Shown here: positions 45,415 through 54,126 of the stretch, one piece after another | How the letters are laid out: every line of letters starts with the position of its first letter | How positions within the stretch are numbered: position 1 is the first letter of the stretch | Source: Streptomyces sp. ADI96-02 | Lineage (GTDB): Bacteria; Actinomycetota; Actinomycetes; Streptomycetales; Streptomycetaceae | Direction of reading: 5' to 3' | Length of the DNA: 64,000 nucleotides | Assembly: GCF_003846185.1 (NCBI RefSeq) | Contig: NZ_ML123034.1 | Span: 247,387-311,386, forward strand | Translations under genes and position numbers: made by a program | Notes under the pieces: generated by a model | Told to the model about the DNA's origin: nothing | Database searches by the model: none | What the model saw: the letters and a program-made list of their open reading frames with translations, nothing else

Positions 45415-46848
45415 GTGAGGCGCGTGCGGCGGATCGGTGACGGCGACGTACGGTCGTTCAGCCGCCGGGACCGGACCGTCCTGATCGCCGCGGCAATGGC
45501 CGCTCTGGTGGTTCAGCTGAACTGGTTGTCGGTGAACACGGCGCTGCCGGAGATCGCCGGCGACCTCAACCGCTCCCCCACCGATCTCCACTGGCTGGTG
45601 ACGGCCTTCATGCTGGGCTTCGGCGGAGCCATGTCGGTGACCGGGTGGGTCACCCAGGCCGTCGGCGTCCGCCGGACGACCGCCTACGGGTTCTTCTTCT
45701 TCCTCCTCAGCTCGCTGGTCTGCGCCGCCGCGAGCAGCCTGCCGTGGCTGATCGTGGGCCGCGCGCTCCAGGGAGTGGTCGGAGCGTTCGTGCTGCCCGG
45801 GGCGGTGGCGATGACCGCCGGTGCGTTCCGGGGGCGGCAGCGGGACATCGCGGTGGGGTTCGTGCTGGCCGCTTCGGGGGCGGGGGCCGCTTCGGCGCCG
45901 TTCGTCGGCGGTCTGCTGGCCGAGGCCTTCGGATGGCGCGCGGTCTTCCTCGCCAACGTGCCCGTGGCACTGATCGCGATCGTGTTCGTCCGCTGGCGGC
46001 TGCCGGCCCCCACCGGGCCCAAGGGGGCCGGCCGCCGGACTCCGCTCGTCACCGGTGCGTGCATCACCCTCAGCAGCATCGGCCTGGCCGTCACCGCGGA
46101 CCGCGGGACGGCGTGGGGCTGGTCGTCCACCTCCACCCTCACCTGCCTGTCCCTGAGCCTCGGACTGCTGGCCGTCTACGTCATCCTGGAGCGGGACTCC
46201 TCCGGCGGGGTCCGCAAGCGGACGCTGTACCGCGACCGGCCCCTGCACGTGCTGACGATCGCCGGTTCCACCTCGGTGGTCGGGCTCGTCATCGTGTCCA
46301 CGTTCTCGATGCTGCATCTCCAGGACGGCCTCGGACTCTCCGTACTGGTGGCGGGGTGCGCGTTCCTCGGCTTCTCGATTCCGCACACGCTCGCCGCGTA
46401 CGCCGCCGGGCATCTGGGGCGTGTGCGCAACGCCCACGCGCTGCTCACCCTGACCCTCGCGCTGACGGCCGCCGGGGTGGCCACCCTGACGGCCGAGGCC
46501 TTCCCGGGCGTCTACGTGACGGCGCTCGCCGTGTGCGGGGCCGGGTTCGGCCTGACGTCGGGACTCACGAACGTGCTCGTCCAGCACCGCGTCACGCCCG
46601 ACCAGGCCGGAGTGGTCTCGCGCCAGAGCCTCGCCATCCAGTACCTCGCGGCGGCCGTGGCCACGTCCTTCGCCTCGACGAGCCTGGAATCCCTGCACCA
46701 CAGAGTCGCCGGGGCGGCGACCGACACCGGGGCCATCGACGTCATCCGCCGGGCGGCGGCCCTGCTCCTGATCGTCGGGGCCCTGGTCACTCTGCCGACC
46801 ACGGTGCGTACGCTGCGCCATCAGCAGAGTGAGCCGCAGCGGGACTGA
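45415..46848 (+). CDS. MFS efflux transporter, DHA2 type
   Basis: About 477 residues from GTG 45415 (the exact start is uncertain; GTGs at 45406 and 45424 are alternatives). About 14 membrane helices. The DHA2-type motif LNWLSVNTALPEIAGDLNRS followed by HWLVTAFMLGFGGAM, and motif C-like AASGAGAASAPFVGGLLAEA, point to a proton-driven drug exporter. The N-terminus is arginine-rich (RRVRRIGDGDVRSFSRRDR). No regulator is beside it; the hairpin upstream could attenuate it. Confidence 0.87.
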   Translation: MRRVRRIGDGDVRSFSRRDRTVLIAAAMAALVVQLNWLSVNTALPEIAGDLNRSPTDLHWLVTAFMLGFGGAMSVTGWVTQAVGVRRTTAYGFFFFLLSSLVCAAASSLPWLIVGRALQGVVGAFVLPGAVAMTAGAFRGRQRDIAVGFVLAASGAGAASAPFVGGLLAEAFGWRAVFLANVPVALIAIVFVRWRLPAPTGPKGAGRRTPLVTGACITLSSIGLAVTADRGTAWGWSSTSTLTCLSLSLGLLAVYVILERDSSGGVRKRTLYRDRPLHVLTIAGSTSVVGLVIVSTFSMLHLQDGLGLSVLVAGCAFLGFSIPHTLAAYAAGHLGRVRNAHALLTLTLALTAAGVATLTAEAFPGVYVTALAVCGAGFGLTSGLTNVLVQHRVTPDQAGVVSRQSLAIQYLAAAVATSFASTSLESLHHRVAGAATDTGAIDVIRRAAALLLIVGALVTLPTTVRTLRHQQSEPQRD

Positions 46849-46903
46849 CCGGCGGCCGGCGGGGGCCGAGGACGCGTTGCGGGCCGTCCGGCTCCCGTAC
46901 CGG

Positions 46904-47452
46904 TCAGTGGCGGCCCTGCGGCCTGCGCCCGAAGAAGGCCCCCAGCAGCAGGAACACGACGCCCACCAGGCCCGCCGCGATCAGGGCGGCCTTGAGCGTC
47001 CCCACTCCCGCCGTCCCGGTGCGGGCGAGTCCCGAGGGGGACGCGGTGGGGCACGGCGGCAGCGTCGGCCCCGTGGAGGTCGGCGTGGGCGCGACGGTGC
47101 CGCCCGCGGGGACGATGACGCAGAACGGCGAGGACGTGGCCGGGGACACCGTCACATCGCCGGTGGAGCTGGGCGAGAGCGTCGAACACGTCGGCAGGGG
47201 CGACACGGTCGACGTGGGCGTGGTCCCGCTGGTCGGCGTCGGCGTGAGGACGCACAGGGGGTTCGCGCTCGGCGCGATCGTCTCGTCGGCCCGCGGCAGG
47301 ATCCGCGCCGGGCCGGGGAGAAGGTCGCCCGCCGGCCGGTGCCGTGGCCGCTCCTGGCCGAGCGCCTCCGCGGCGGGCAGCGCCTGTGTCATCGCCATCA
47401 CGGTGAGAGCGGTCAGAAACCCGCTCCTCACTCCTCGTCCACGAGATGTCAT
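46904..47452 (-). CDS. Mucin-like cell-wall protein with LARTG sortase signal
   Basis: 182 residues from ATG 47452, preceded by GAGGGAA. Signal peptide (VRSGFLTALTVMAMTQALPA, cleavage about residue 30), then a Thr/Ser/Pro-rich stalk with four cysteines at about 67, 89, 111 and 134, forming two similar halves (PLCV..P..PTC and PFCV..P..PPC). The C-terminus is a complete sorting signal: LARTG at 142-146, a hydrophobic helix (AALIAAGLVGVVFLLLGAFF) and a basic GRRPQGRH tail. LAxTG is the preferred motif of class E sortases, and one is encoded at 49759. Likely substrate anchored to the peptidoglycan; probably O-glycosylated (inference). Confidence 0.85.
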   Translation of the reverse strand: MTSRGRGVRSGFLTALTVMAMTQALPAAEALGQERPRHRPAGDLLPGPARILPRADETIAPSANPLCVLTPTPTSGTTPTSTVSPLPTCSTLSPSSTGDVTVSPATSSPFCVIVPAGGTVAPTPTSTGPTLPPCPTASPSGLARTGTAGVGTLKAALIAAGLVGVVFLLLGAFFGRRPQGRH

Positions 47453-47692
47453 TGGTTCCCTCGGTCCCCGAGCAGCCATGGCCCCACTCTGGTCGGGGGC
47501 CCGGTCGGTGCCAAGCGGAGAGACCCATTCGGGGGCGGGACGGAGGACGCCCGCGCACGGTTCGGCCGCTGGGCGGGGACGCGCGGACGTACGGCGCAGG
47601 AGCGCGCGACGCGCCCGCGCGTTGTGAGATATCTGGTACGTGCCCGATGACGTCCGGGTCGTCGTCCGCAGCGGGAGGAGTGGCCGGCCAGC

Positions 47693-49729
47693 ATGAGCGA
47701 GCCGAACGGTCGAGATGTCCCGGGTGCCCCCACCGTGTCCGCGGCACGCGCCGGATCCGGCCATCGGACGTCGTACGGGCGCTGGAAACGCCGCCCGGCG
47801 GCGGCGCGGCGCGGCTGCCTGGTCTCACTGCGGCGTTCGGTGACGCGGGTCGTCCTGTGGGGGGCGGTGCTCGCCGTCAACCTCCTGGTCGTCGGGTACC
47901 TCCTGGTCCAGGTCCCGTCGCCGAACAGCGCGGCCACGTTGCAGAGCAACCTCTACCTGTACGCCGACGGTTCGGTGCTCGCCCGCGAGGGCCAGGTGAA
48001 CCGCGAGGCGGTTCCGCTCTCCCGGGTACCGGTGAAGGTGCGGCAGGCCGTGCTGGCCGCCGAGGACCGCGACTTCTACTCCGGGCACGCGATCGACCCC
48101 AGGACCATGCTCCGGGGCGCCTGGTACACGGTCACCGGAAAGGGCAGGCAGTCCGGTTCGACCATCACGCAGCAGTACGTCAAGAACTACTACCTCAACC
48201 AGGAGCAGACCTTCGCCCGCAAGGCCAAGGAGCTGTTCATCTCGGTGAAGCTCGCCCAGAAGCAGAGCAGGGACCAGATCCTGGAGGGCTACCTGAACAC
48301 GAGCTTCTTCGGGCGCAACGCCTACGGGATCCAGGCCGCCGCGCAGGCGTACTACGGCAAGGACGCCGAGCGGCTGACGGTCGCCGAGGGGGCCTACCTG
48401 GCGGCGCTCCTGAACGCGCCGAGCAGGTACGACGTCGTCGCCCGCCCCGAGTACCGGCGGCAGGCCGTGCGGCGGTGGAACTACGTCCTGGACGGCATGG
48501 TCGAGGAGAAGTGGCTGAGTGCCGCCGAGCGGGCGGGGACGGCCTTCCCCGTTCCTCACGCGGTACGCGCGCCGGCCGGTCTCTCCGGTCAGCGCGGCTA
48601 CGTCGTCGAAGCGGTCAAGCAGTACCTGGTGGAGAACGCCATCGTCGACGAGAGCCGGCTGGCCGCCGGCGGCTACCGGATCGTCACCACCATCCGCAAG
48701 GAGCGCCAGGAGGCGTTCGTCCGCGCCGTCGACGAGCAGTTGGTCCGCGCCCTCGACCGCAGACGGCCGCAGGACCGTTCCGTGCGGGTCGGGGGCGCGT
48801 CGGTGGACCCGGCGACCGGGGAGGTGACCACCCTGTACGGGGGCTACGACTACACCCGGCAGTACGTCAGCAACGCCACCCGCCGCGACTACCAGGCCGG
48901 ATCGACGTTCAAGCCGATCGTGCTGGCCTCCGCACTGGCGAACGGCTCGTCGACCGTCGACGGCGCGGCGATCACCCCGGACACCGTCTACGACGGTTCC
49001 AACAGACGACGGGTGGTGAGCGCCGACGGGCCGGTCGGCTACGCCCCGGCCAACGAGGACGACGTGGACTACGGTCCGATCACCCTCCGCGCGGCGACCG
49101 AGAAGTCGGTCAACTCGGTCTACGCGCAACTGGCCTCCGACGTGGGTACCGACCGCGTGCGATCGACCGCCGTCGATCTGGGTCTGCCGGCGGCGACACC
49201 GGGTCTCACCTCCGCTCCGGCGATCGCCCTGGGCGCCGCCCAGCCGAGCGTCCTGGACCTCGCCAAGGCCTACGCGACGCTCGCCAACCACGGCGCGCGC
49301 CGCGGCTACACCCTCCTCAAGGAGATCGACCGGGGCGATGCGCCGATCAGCCTGCCCGAGCGCACCAGCATCCAGGTCATCCCCCGCACGGCCGCGGACG
49401 CCACCACCGCGGTCCTGGTGGGCGCGGTGGAGAACGGGACCGGCAGGGAGGCGCTCGCGTCCGGCCGGTCCGCCGCCGGGAAGACGGGGACCGCGGAGCA
49501 CGACCGTGCCGCCTGGTTCGCCGGGTACACGCCCGACCTGGTGACGGTGGTGGCGGTGATGGGGCAGGATCCCGACTCCGGCGTCCTACGACCGCTGTAC
49601 GGGGCCCTGGGGGAGGCGCGCGTCAACGGCGGCGGCTATCCGGCGCGGATCTGGGCCGCCTACACGAAGGCGGCCCTGACCGGAGTGGAACCCTCGCCCT
49701 TCGTGCTGGAACTCGCCTCGAACCCGTAG
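47693..49729 (+). CDS. Bifunctional penicillin-binding protein (transglycosylase/transpeptidase, class A)
   Basis: 678 residues. A single N-terminal membrane anchor (VVLWGAVLAVNLLVVGYLLV, about 53-73) follows a basic, disordered start. The GT51 glycosyltransferase domain has the catalytic Glu124 in AAEDRDFYS, then STITQQYVKN and EGYLNTSFFGRNAYGI. The transpeptidase domain has Ser404 in STFK, SVN at 472-474 and KTG at 597-599. It polymerises and crosslinks peptidoglycan outside the membrane. Its convergent neighbour, 29 bases away, is the sortase gene. The frame uses ATG 47693; the SD GGGAGGAG lies a little far upstream. Confidence 0.95.
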   Translation: MSEPNGRDVPGAPTVSAARAGSGHRTSYGRWKRRPAAARRGCLVSLRRSVTRVVLWGAVLAVNLLVVGYLLVQVPSPNSAATLQSNLYLYADGSVLAREGQVNREAVPLSRVPVKVRQAVLAAEDRDFYSGHAIDPRTMLRGAWYTVTGKGRQSGSTITQQYVKNYYLNQEQTFARKAKELFISVKLAQKQSRDQILEGYLNTSFFGRNAYGIQAAAQAYYGKDAERLTVAEGAYLAALLNAPSRYDVVARPEYRRQAVRRWNYVLDGMVEEKWLSAAERAGTAFPVPHAVRAPAGLSGQRGYVVEAVKQYLVENAIVDESRLAAGGYRIVTTIRKERQEAFVRAVDEQLVRALDRRRPQDRSVRVGGASVDPATGEVTTLYGGYDYTRQYVSNATRRDYQAGSTFKPIVLASALANGSSTVDGAAITPDTVYDGSNRRRVVSADGPVGYAPANEDDVDYGPITLRAATEKSVNSVYAQLASDVGTDRVRSTAVDLGLPAATPGLTSAPAIALGAAQPSVLDLAKAYATLANHGARRGYTLLKEIDRGDAPISLPERTSIQVIPRTAADATTAVLVGAVENGTGREALASGRSAAGKTGTAEHDRAAWFAGYTPDLVTVVAVMGQDPDSGVLRPLYGALGEARVNGGGYPARIWAAYTKAALTGVEPSPFVLELASNP

Positions 49730-49758
49730 CCGCGGCCCGGGTGCGCGGTGCGGCGGGA

Positions 49759-50466
49759 TCAGCGGCGCATCTCGGGCGGCGGGGTCCGGCCGGGCGTCAC
49801 GGGCTCGACCCGGGTGAGTTCTCCCCAGACGATCAGCCGGTAGTCGGACGTGAACACCGGCGTACAGGTGGTGAGGGTGATGTACTGCCCGCGTGTGTAG
49901 CGGCCCGACCCCTTCGGAATGGAATCGATGACGCCGACATTCGTGTCCGCCGTCTTGGGCAGGGTCGCGAAAATGGTGTAGACGTACCATTTCCCTTCGG
50001 TTTCCACGATGGCGTGGTCGCCGGACCTCACCTTGTCGAGATTGTGGAATTTCGCTCCGTGGCCGTCCCGGTGGGCGGCCAGCGAGAAGTTTCCCTCGCG
50101 GTCCCACGGCATGGCCGATCTGACCGGATGCGTGTAGAAACCGGCGACGCCCTCGTCCAGGCGCTCGGGGTCGGTTCCCTCGACGATGGCTATCTCTCCC
50201 GCGCCGCCGAGCGCGGGGACGTGGAGAAACCCGATTCCCGGTGAGGACGCGGACTTCTGCCTGCCGCCGCCGCCCTCGCGCGACCATTCGGCCCGGATCG
50301 CCTTGGCCGTCGACTGGGCCATCCGGTCGGCCTCCACGTTCGTCCACCAGATCCGGTAGACGAGGAAGAGCGCCATGATCACGGCGACGGTGACGAAGAC
50401 TTCACCGAGGACGCCGAAGAGGCGGGCAGGTGCGCTCCGGGGCGGGCGGCCCGGACGAGCTGTCAC
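49759..50466 (-). CDS. srtE: Class E sortase
   Basis: 235 residues from GTG 50466. An N-terminal membrane helix (LFGVLGEVFVTVAVIMALFLVY, split by the family logo), then the sortase beta-barrel. Catalytic residues are complete: His122 (LAAHRDGHG), Cys201 (ITLTTCTPV) and Arg210 (SDYRLIVWG). It cleaves the LAxTG signal of exported proteins and links them to the stem peptide of lipid II or peptidoglycan. Two LAxTG proteins lie in this locus. The start lies inside the preceding gene's 3' end (65-base overlap). Confidence 0.93.
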   Translation of the reverse strand: MTARPGRPPRSAPARLFGVLGEVFVTVAVIMALFLVYRIWWTNVEADRMAQSTAKAIRAEWSREGGGGRQKSASSPGIGFLHVPALGGAGEIAIVEGTDPERLDEGVAGFYTHPVRSAMPWDREGNFSLAAHRDGHGAKFHNLDKVRSGDHAIVETEGKWYVYTIFATLPKTADTNVGVIDSIPKGSGRYTRGQYITLTTCTPVFTSDYRLIVWGELTRVEPVTPGRTPPPEMRR

Positions 50467-51139
50467 CGGAGGGTTCCCGACACGGATCCCGCGCCGGAGG
50501 GCCGGCGGCCGGTGCGTTCATCACGTCGGCGAGCTGCTGCGCGTAGTCCTGCGCCGAGGGCAGGGTGTACGCGCGCGGATCGCGCGAGTCCACGTGGATG
50601 AACCGGGGGCACTGCTCGGCCGTGGGCCGGACCAGCGTCTCGGCCACGGTGCGGGCGGTACGGGCCTCCCGCACGCGCACGCGGTATACGGCCCGATACA
50701 GAGGCGTCGCACCACCTTCGAGTCTGCATACCTCTCGGGTCCTTTCTTCCTGGACTCGCTCAGCACAGGCTACGAGCTGGACCTGGGCACTGTCCTCCTG
50801 AGCGAGCGGGGCGCCGTCGTCGGCGGACGGGTCGACGGCGACCCTGGTCCAGGCCGGCGGAGAGGTCTGGTCCTTTTCGTGGTAGACGACCATCGGGTGG
50901 GGGCCGGGGCCCCGGTAGGGGCTGTTGGCGGCGACGTAGACGGGTGGGCTGCCGCACAGGGCGTCCAGCTCGACCGGGCCGCGCGCCGGTTGCGCGCCGC
51001 CCATGCGGGCGTACAGGTAGCCGTAGCCCAGCAGCACGCTCAGGAGCAGGACGACGACGGCCGCGATGCTTCCGCCGCCCCACCGCGGGAAGGCGATGAG
51101 CCGTTTCTTCCGCCGCCACTGGCGAACAAGACTCTCCAT
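50402..51139 (-). CDS. Membrane-anchored protein of unknown function overlapping srtE
   Basis: 245 residues from the ATG at 51139. A basic N-terminus (MESLVRQWRRKKRLIAFPRW) and one membrane helix (IAAVVVLLLSVLLGYGYLYA), then an external domain with conserved-looking cysteines (DALCGSPPVYVAANSP, then VACAERVQEER, REVCRLEGG, AEQCPRFIHVD). The tail (SSSGPPAPERTCPPLRRPR) overlaps the srtE start by 65 bases in another frame. I recognise no domain; gene order suggests a role in the sortase locus. Divergent from the ABC-like gene at 51485. Confidence 0.75.
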   Translation of the reverse strand: MESLVRQWRRKKRLIAFPRWGGGSIAAVVVLLLSVLLGYGYLYARMGGAQPARGPVELDALCGSPPVYVAANSPYRGPGPHPMVVYHEKDQTSPPAWTRVAVDPSADDGAPLAQEDSAQVQLVACAERVQEERTREVCRLEGGATPLYRAVYRVRVREARTARTVAETLVRPTAEQCPRFIHVDSRDPRAYTLPSAQDYAQQLADVMNAPAAGPPARDPCREPSGDSSSGPPAPERTCPPLRRPR

Positions 51140-51484
51140 GCCGCTCAGTAACGCAGCGCTGTCGTCATCCGTCGCGTCGCCGACGAGCGGTTCCTGCGCG
51201 GGTTGAGCTTTTCGGGTGAACGCATTGCCCCGCTTGCCTTGCCCCGCCGCGTGGAGATCCTTCCCGGCGGACCAACACGCAGGGGCTGCGGTGCTGGAGT
51301 GGAGCGAAATAGTACGCAAATATAGTAATCGCACACGAAGGCTTTCATGGTGCCGGGTCGAGCCGGCAAAGGAATTTCCCGAGGAGAGCGGGCTGTCACC
51401 TTCCTGCGGGCGGCATCGGCGCCGGCCGTCCCGGCCGGCGCCTTCGACCGTATTTCGCAGCGACGTTCCGAGAAGGGAAACGTC
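51140..51484. other. Divergent intergenic region of the sortase locus
   Basis: 345 bases with no gene; the stretch 51300-51340 is unusually AT-rich. TATAGT at 51321-51326 is a plausible -10 box for the rightward genes; no matching -35 at 17-18 bases. The rightward start at 51485 is preceded by GAAGGG. Confidence 0.45.
51321..51326 (+). promoter_or_regulatory. Candidate -10 box
   Basis: TATAGT fits TAnnnT in an otherwise GC-rich window and lies about 155 bases before the ABC-like gene. A partner -35 was not found, so this is tentative. Confidence 0.3.
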
Positions 51485-52294
51485 ATGGGGCTACTTGTCG
51501 AAGCGCGGCAGCTGAGCGCCATGGGCCCGGACGGGCTGATCTTCACCTCGGTCAGCGGCGTGGTCCACGACAGGGACCTGGCCGTGGTCTCCGGTCCCGC
51601 GGATCAGGAGCGTACGGCGCTGATGCTGGCCCTGTGCGGACGCCTCTCCCTGGCAGGCGGCACGCTGCACACGGACAGCTCGTTCCCCGGCCGCTCCATC
51701 GCCGCGGTCCTCCGGGACCGCATCGCCGTCGCCCAGGCGCCGCCCGTGATCACTGTCGACCCGCTCCTGCGGGTCCGGGAGGCGATCACCGAACGGCGGC
51801 TGGTCTGCGGGAAGCGCATGTCCGTCGCCGCCGTCCGCGACGCGTGCGAGCTCATGCGGATCGAGACCCCGCCGGGCGACACCCCCATCCGGGACCTGGA
51901 TCCGGTGGAACGCCTACTCCTCGCGGTGGCGCTCGCCTGCAGCCAGCATGTGGACGGCATCGCCGTGGCGGACGTCGACGCCGGTCTGGGCACCGCGGAC
52001 CGGCTCTTCGTCCGCCGGGCGCTGCGCGCGATCAGCTCGGCCGGAAAAGCCGTGATCGCCACCTCCTCCGACGCGGGCTGGGGCGACGTCGACATCCCCG
52101 TCAGCAGCGAACGGGCACCGGACCGGGGCGGTGAACACGGCAGCACCTGGGTCCCGGCCTCGCACCGCCTGCCCGGTTACGACGCCTCACCCGAGGGGAA
52201 GCCGCACGCGGCCGATCAGGCGCCCTGGGACGAGGAGGACGAGGAGTACGACGACCCGAGGGGCCCGTACGAGGACGAGGAGTCGGCTTCGTGA
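51485..52294 (+). CDS. Degenerate ABC-type ATPase
   Basis: 269 residues. The order of parts is that of an ABC nucleotide-binding domain, but the catalytic motifs are altered. The Walker A slot reads GPADQERT (37-44), with Glu for the last glycine and Arg for the lysine. The signature slot is RDLDPVERLLLAVAL instead of LSGGQ, and the Walker B strand (GIAVADVDAG) has Asp but no following Glu. Such a protein probably cannot hydrolyse ATP well. The last 35 residues are strongly acidic (DEEDEEYDD). It overlaps the next gene by GTGA, so a stoichiometric partner of the membrane protein is likely. Confidence 0.7.
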   Translation: MGLLVEARQLSAMGPDGLIFTSVSGVVHDRDLAVVSGPADQERTALMLALCGRLSLAGGTLHTDSSFPGRSIAAVLRDRIAVAQAPPVITVDPLLRVREAITERRLVCGKRMSVAAVRDACELMRIETPPGDTPIRDLDPVERLLLAVALACSQHVDGIAVADVDAGLGTADRLFVRRALRAISSAGKAVIATSSDAGWGDVDIPVSSERAPDRGGEHGSTWVPASHRLPGYDASPEGKPHAADQAPWDEEDEEYDDPRGPYEDEESAS

Positions 52295-53997
52295 GAGCGC
52301 TCCGCCTGGCGTGGCTGGAGTTCCAGCGGTTTCGCGGCCCACGCCTCCAGTGGGTGCCTGCCCTCCTGATCCTCATCCCGCTGGTGGGCAGCGCGCTGTG
52401 CCTCCTGTCGCTCCAGGACCCGCAGGGACGGATGCGCGACACGCCCGCGGCGATCGTCGACCTCGACCGGCCCTCGGACATGCGCCAGGAACCCGGCGAG
52501 CCCGCCGTGCGGATGGACGTCGGCAAGAGGCTCACCGAGGAGGTGCGGCTCAACCACGCGTTCGCCTGGCGGAACCTCCCGTACGACACCGCGGTCGAGC
52601 AGCTGCGCCGCGGAGAGGTCTACCTGGTCCTCGTCATCCCCGAGGACTTCTCGTCGAAGATCGCCGAAGGACTCTCCGGCAAGCCCGCCCACGCCTCCCT
52701 GACCGTCGAGGTCGACGACGCCCACGGATACCTCGTCGGCCTGTCGGCCACCGCCTACGCCGAGAGGATCAAGAACGAGGCGTTGAACATCGTGCTGGGA
52801 TACGAGGCCCAGCAGACCACCGATGTGTGGGCGGACGTCCGCAAGCGCGTGAACGACGTGCTCAAGCTGGAGACGAAGCTCAAGTCCGGCGAGGGCGAGC
52901 AGCCTCCCGGCGCGCAGCCGCCCGCGTCCGGGACCGAGCAGATCGCGAAGCAGATGGAGGAGATGAAGGCGGCGCTCTCCCAGCTCAACGACACGCTGCA
53001 GAGCGCCAACGGCAACAGCGGAACCATGGCGTCCCAGCTCAACGAGGCGGCGGCGACCGCCCAGTCCGCCCAGGAGAGCTCGGGGTCGGGGAACGGCCCC
53101 CTGATCACGCAGAACACCACGCAGACGGGCAACTCCGTGCGGCTGGCGCAGGGCGGGGTCACGGCGCTCAACGGGAAGCTCCAGGAAGCGGCGTCCAGCA
53201 CCAAGTCCCTGCTGGACCGGCTGACGCCGCTCATCAACGGGAGCAAGGCGCTCACCACGTCGGTGTCCGCCCTGGAGAAGGAGCTCCAGGACCTGGCGAA
53301 GAGCATCCCGGCGGCCAGCGTCTCCGCGTCGCACGGTGTGCAGAGCCCCATCTCCGTACAGGAGAAGAACCACCACCCGGCACGGACCCTCGCCCGCGGC
53401 ATCGCGCCGTTCGCCCTCAGTCTCCTTTCCTGCGTGTCCGTCCTGGTGGCGCTCACGGTGCTGGGGCGTGCGAGCAGCCGGGGCGTCGCGTCGCCCATCA
53501 ACGCCTTCGCCATCGCCCGGGCGAGCTGGCTGCCCATCGCCGTGATCAGCGCCCTGTCCACGTGCGGGCTGTTCGCGTTCGGACAGGCGCTGCTGTCGCT
53601 CGACGCCGTCCACCCCTGGGCCGCGGTCGTGCTCTGCGTGCTGACCGGCTTCGGCTTCGCCGCGCTCGGCCACGTCCTGAAAGCAGCCGCCGGAATCCTC
53701 GGCGAGGGCGTCTTCTTCCTCTTGCTGGCCGTGCAGTTCGGCGGCGCGGGCGGGCTCTATCCGGTGGAGACCACGAACGCCCTCTTCTCCGGCCTCCACC
53801 CCTATCTGCCGATGACCTATTCCGTGGAGGGGCTCCGGATGGCCGTCTCCGGCGGGCCGACGTCCTACTTCTGGGCTGCCGCCGGAGTCATGGCCGGCCT
53901 CATGGCCGTGTGCCTCGCCCTGTCCACCCTGTGCGTGGCGCGACGCCGCCAGTGGACCGGAGAACGCATGGGCTCGCCGTTCCGCGACCGGTGCTGA
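52291..53997 (+). CDS. YhgE/Pip-type ABC-2 membrane protein
   Basis: 568 residues from GTG 52291, coupled (GTGA) to the degenerate ATPase. Topology: one N-terminal helix (WVPALLILIPLVGSALCLLS), a large external region of about 330 residues containing a coiled-coil/Gln-Asn-Ser-rich part (SQLNDTLQSANGNSGTMAS and the AQSAQESSGS linker), then five to six C-terminal helices. This is the YhgE/Pip layout, found in phage-infection protein and in secretion-associated membrane proteins of the type VII and Ess families. It may export or display surface components here; family assignment is by architecture and remembered motifs. Confidence 0.75.
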   Translation: MRALRLAWLEFQRFRGPRLQWVPALLILIPLVGSALCLLSLQDPQGRMRDTPAAIVDLDRPSDMRQEPGEPAVRMDVGKRLTEEVRLNHAFAWRNLPYDTAVEQLRRGEVYLVLVIPEDFSSKIAEGLSGKPAHASLTVEVDDAHGYLVGLSATAYAERIKNEALNIVLGYEAQQTTDVWADVRKRVNDVLKLETKLKSGEGEQPPGAQPPASGTEQIAKQMEEMKAALSQLNDTLQSANGNSGTMASQLNEAAATAQSAQESSGSGNGPLITQNTTQTGNSVRLAQGGVTALNGKLQEAASSTKSLLDRLTPLINGSKALTTSVSALEKELQDLAKSIPAASVSASHGVQSPISVQEKNHHPARTLARGIAPFALSLLSCVSVLVALTVLGRASSRGVASPINAFAIARASWLPIAVISALSTCGLFAFGQALLSLDAVHPWAAVVLCVLTGFGFAALGHVLKAAAGILGEGVFFLLLAVQFGGAGGLYPVETTNALFSGLHPYLPMTYSVEGLRMAVSGGPTSYFWAAAGVMAGLMAVCLALSTLCVARRRQWTGERMGSPFRDRC

Positions 53998-54126
53998 CAT
54001 GCACACGGGTGAAAAACTCCGCCGATCAGGCGCGGCCGGTCCTCAGGGCAGGCGGCGAGTGGTCGAGGACAGCACGATGAGACAGTCCGGGTCAGATCGC
54101 CTGGCTGGTTACCGAGAGGACCTCCT

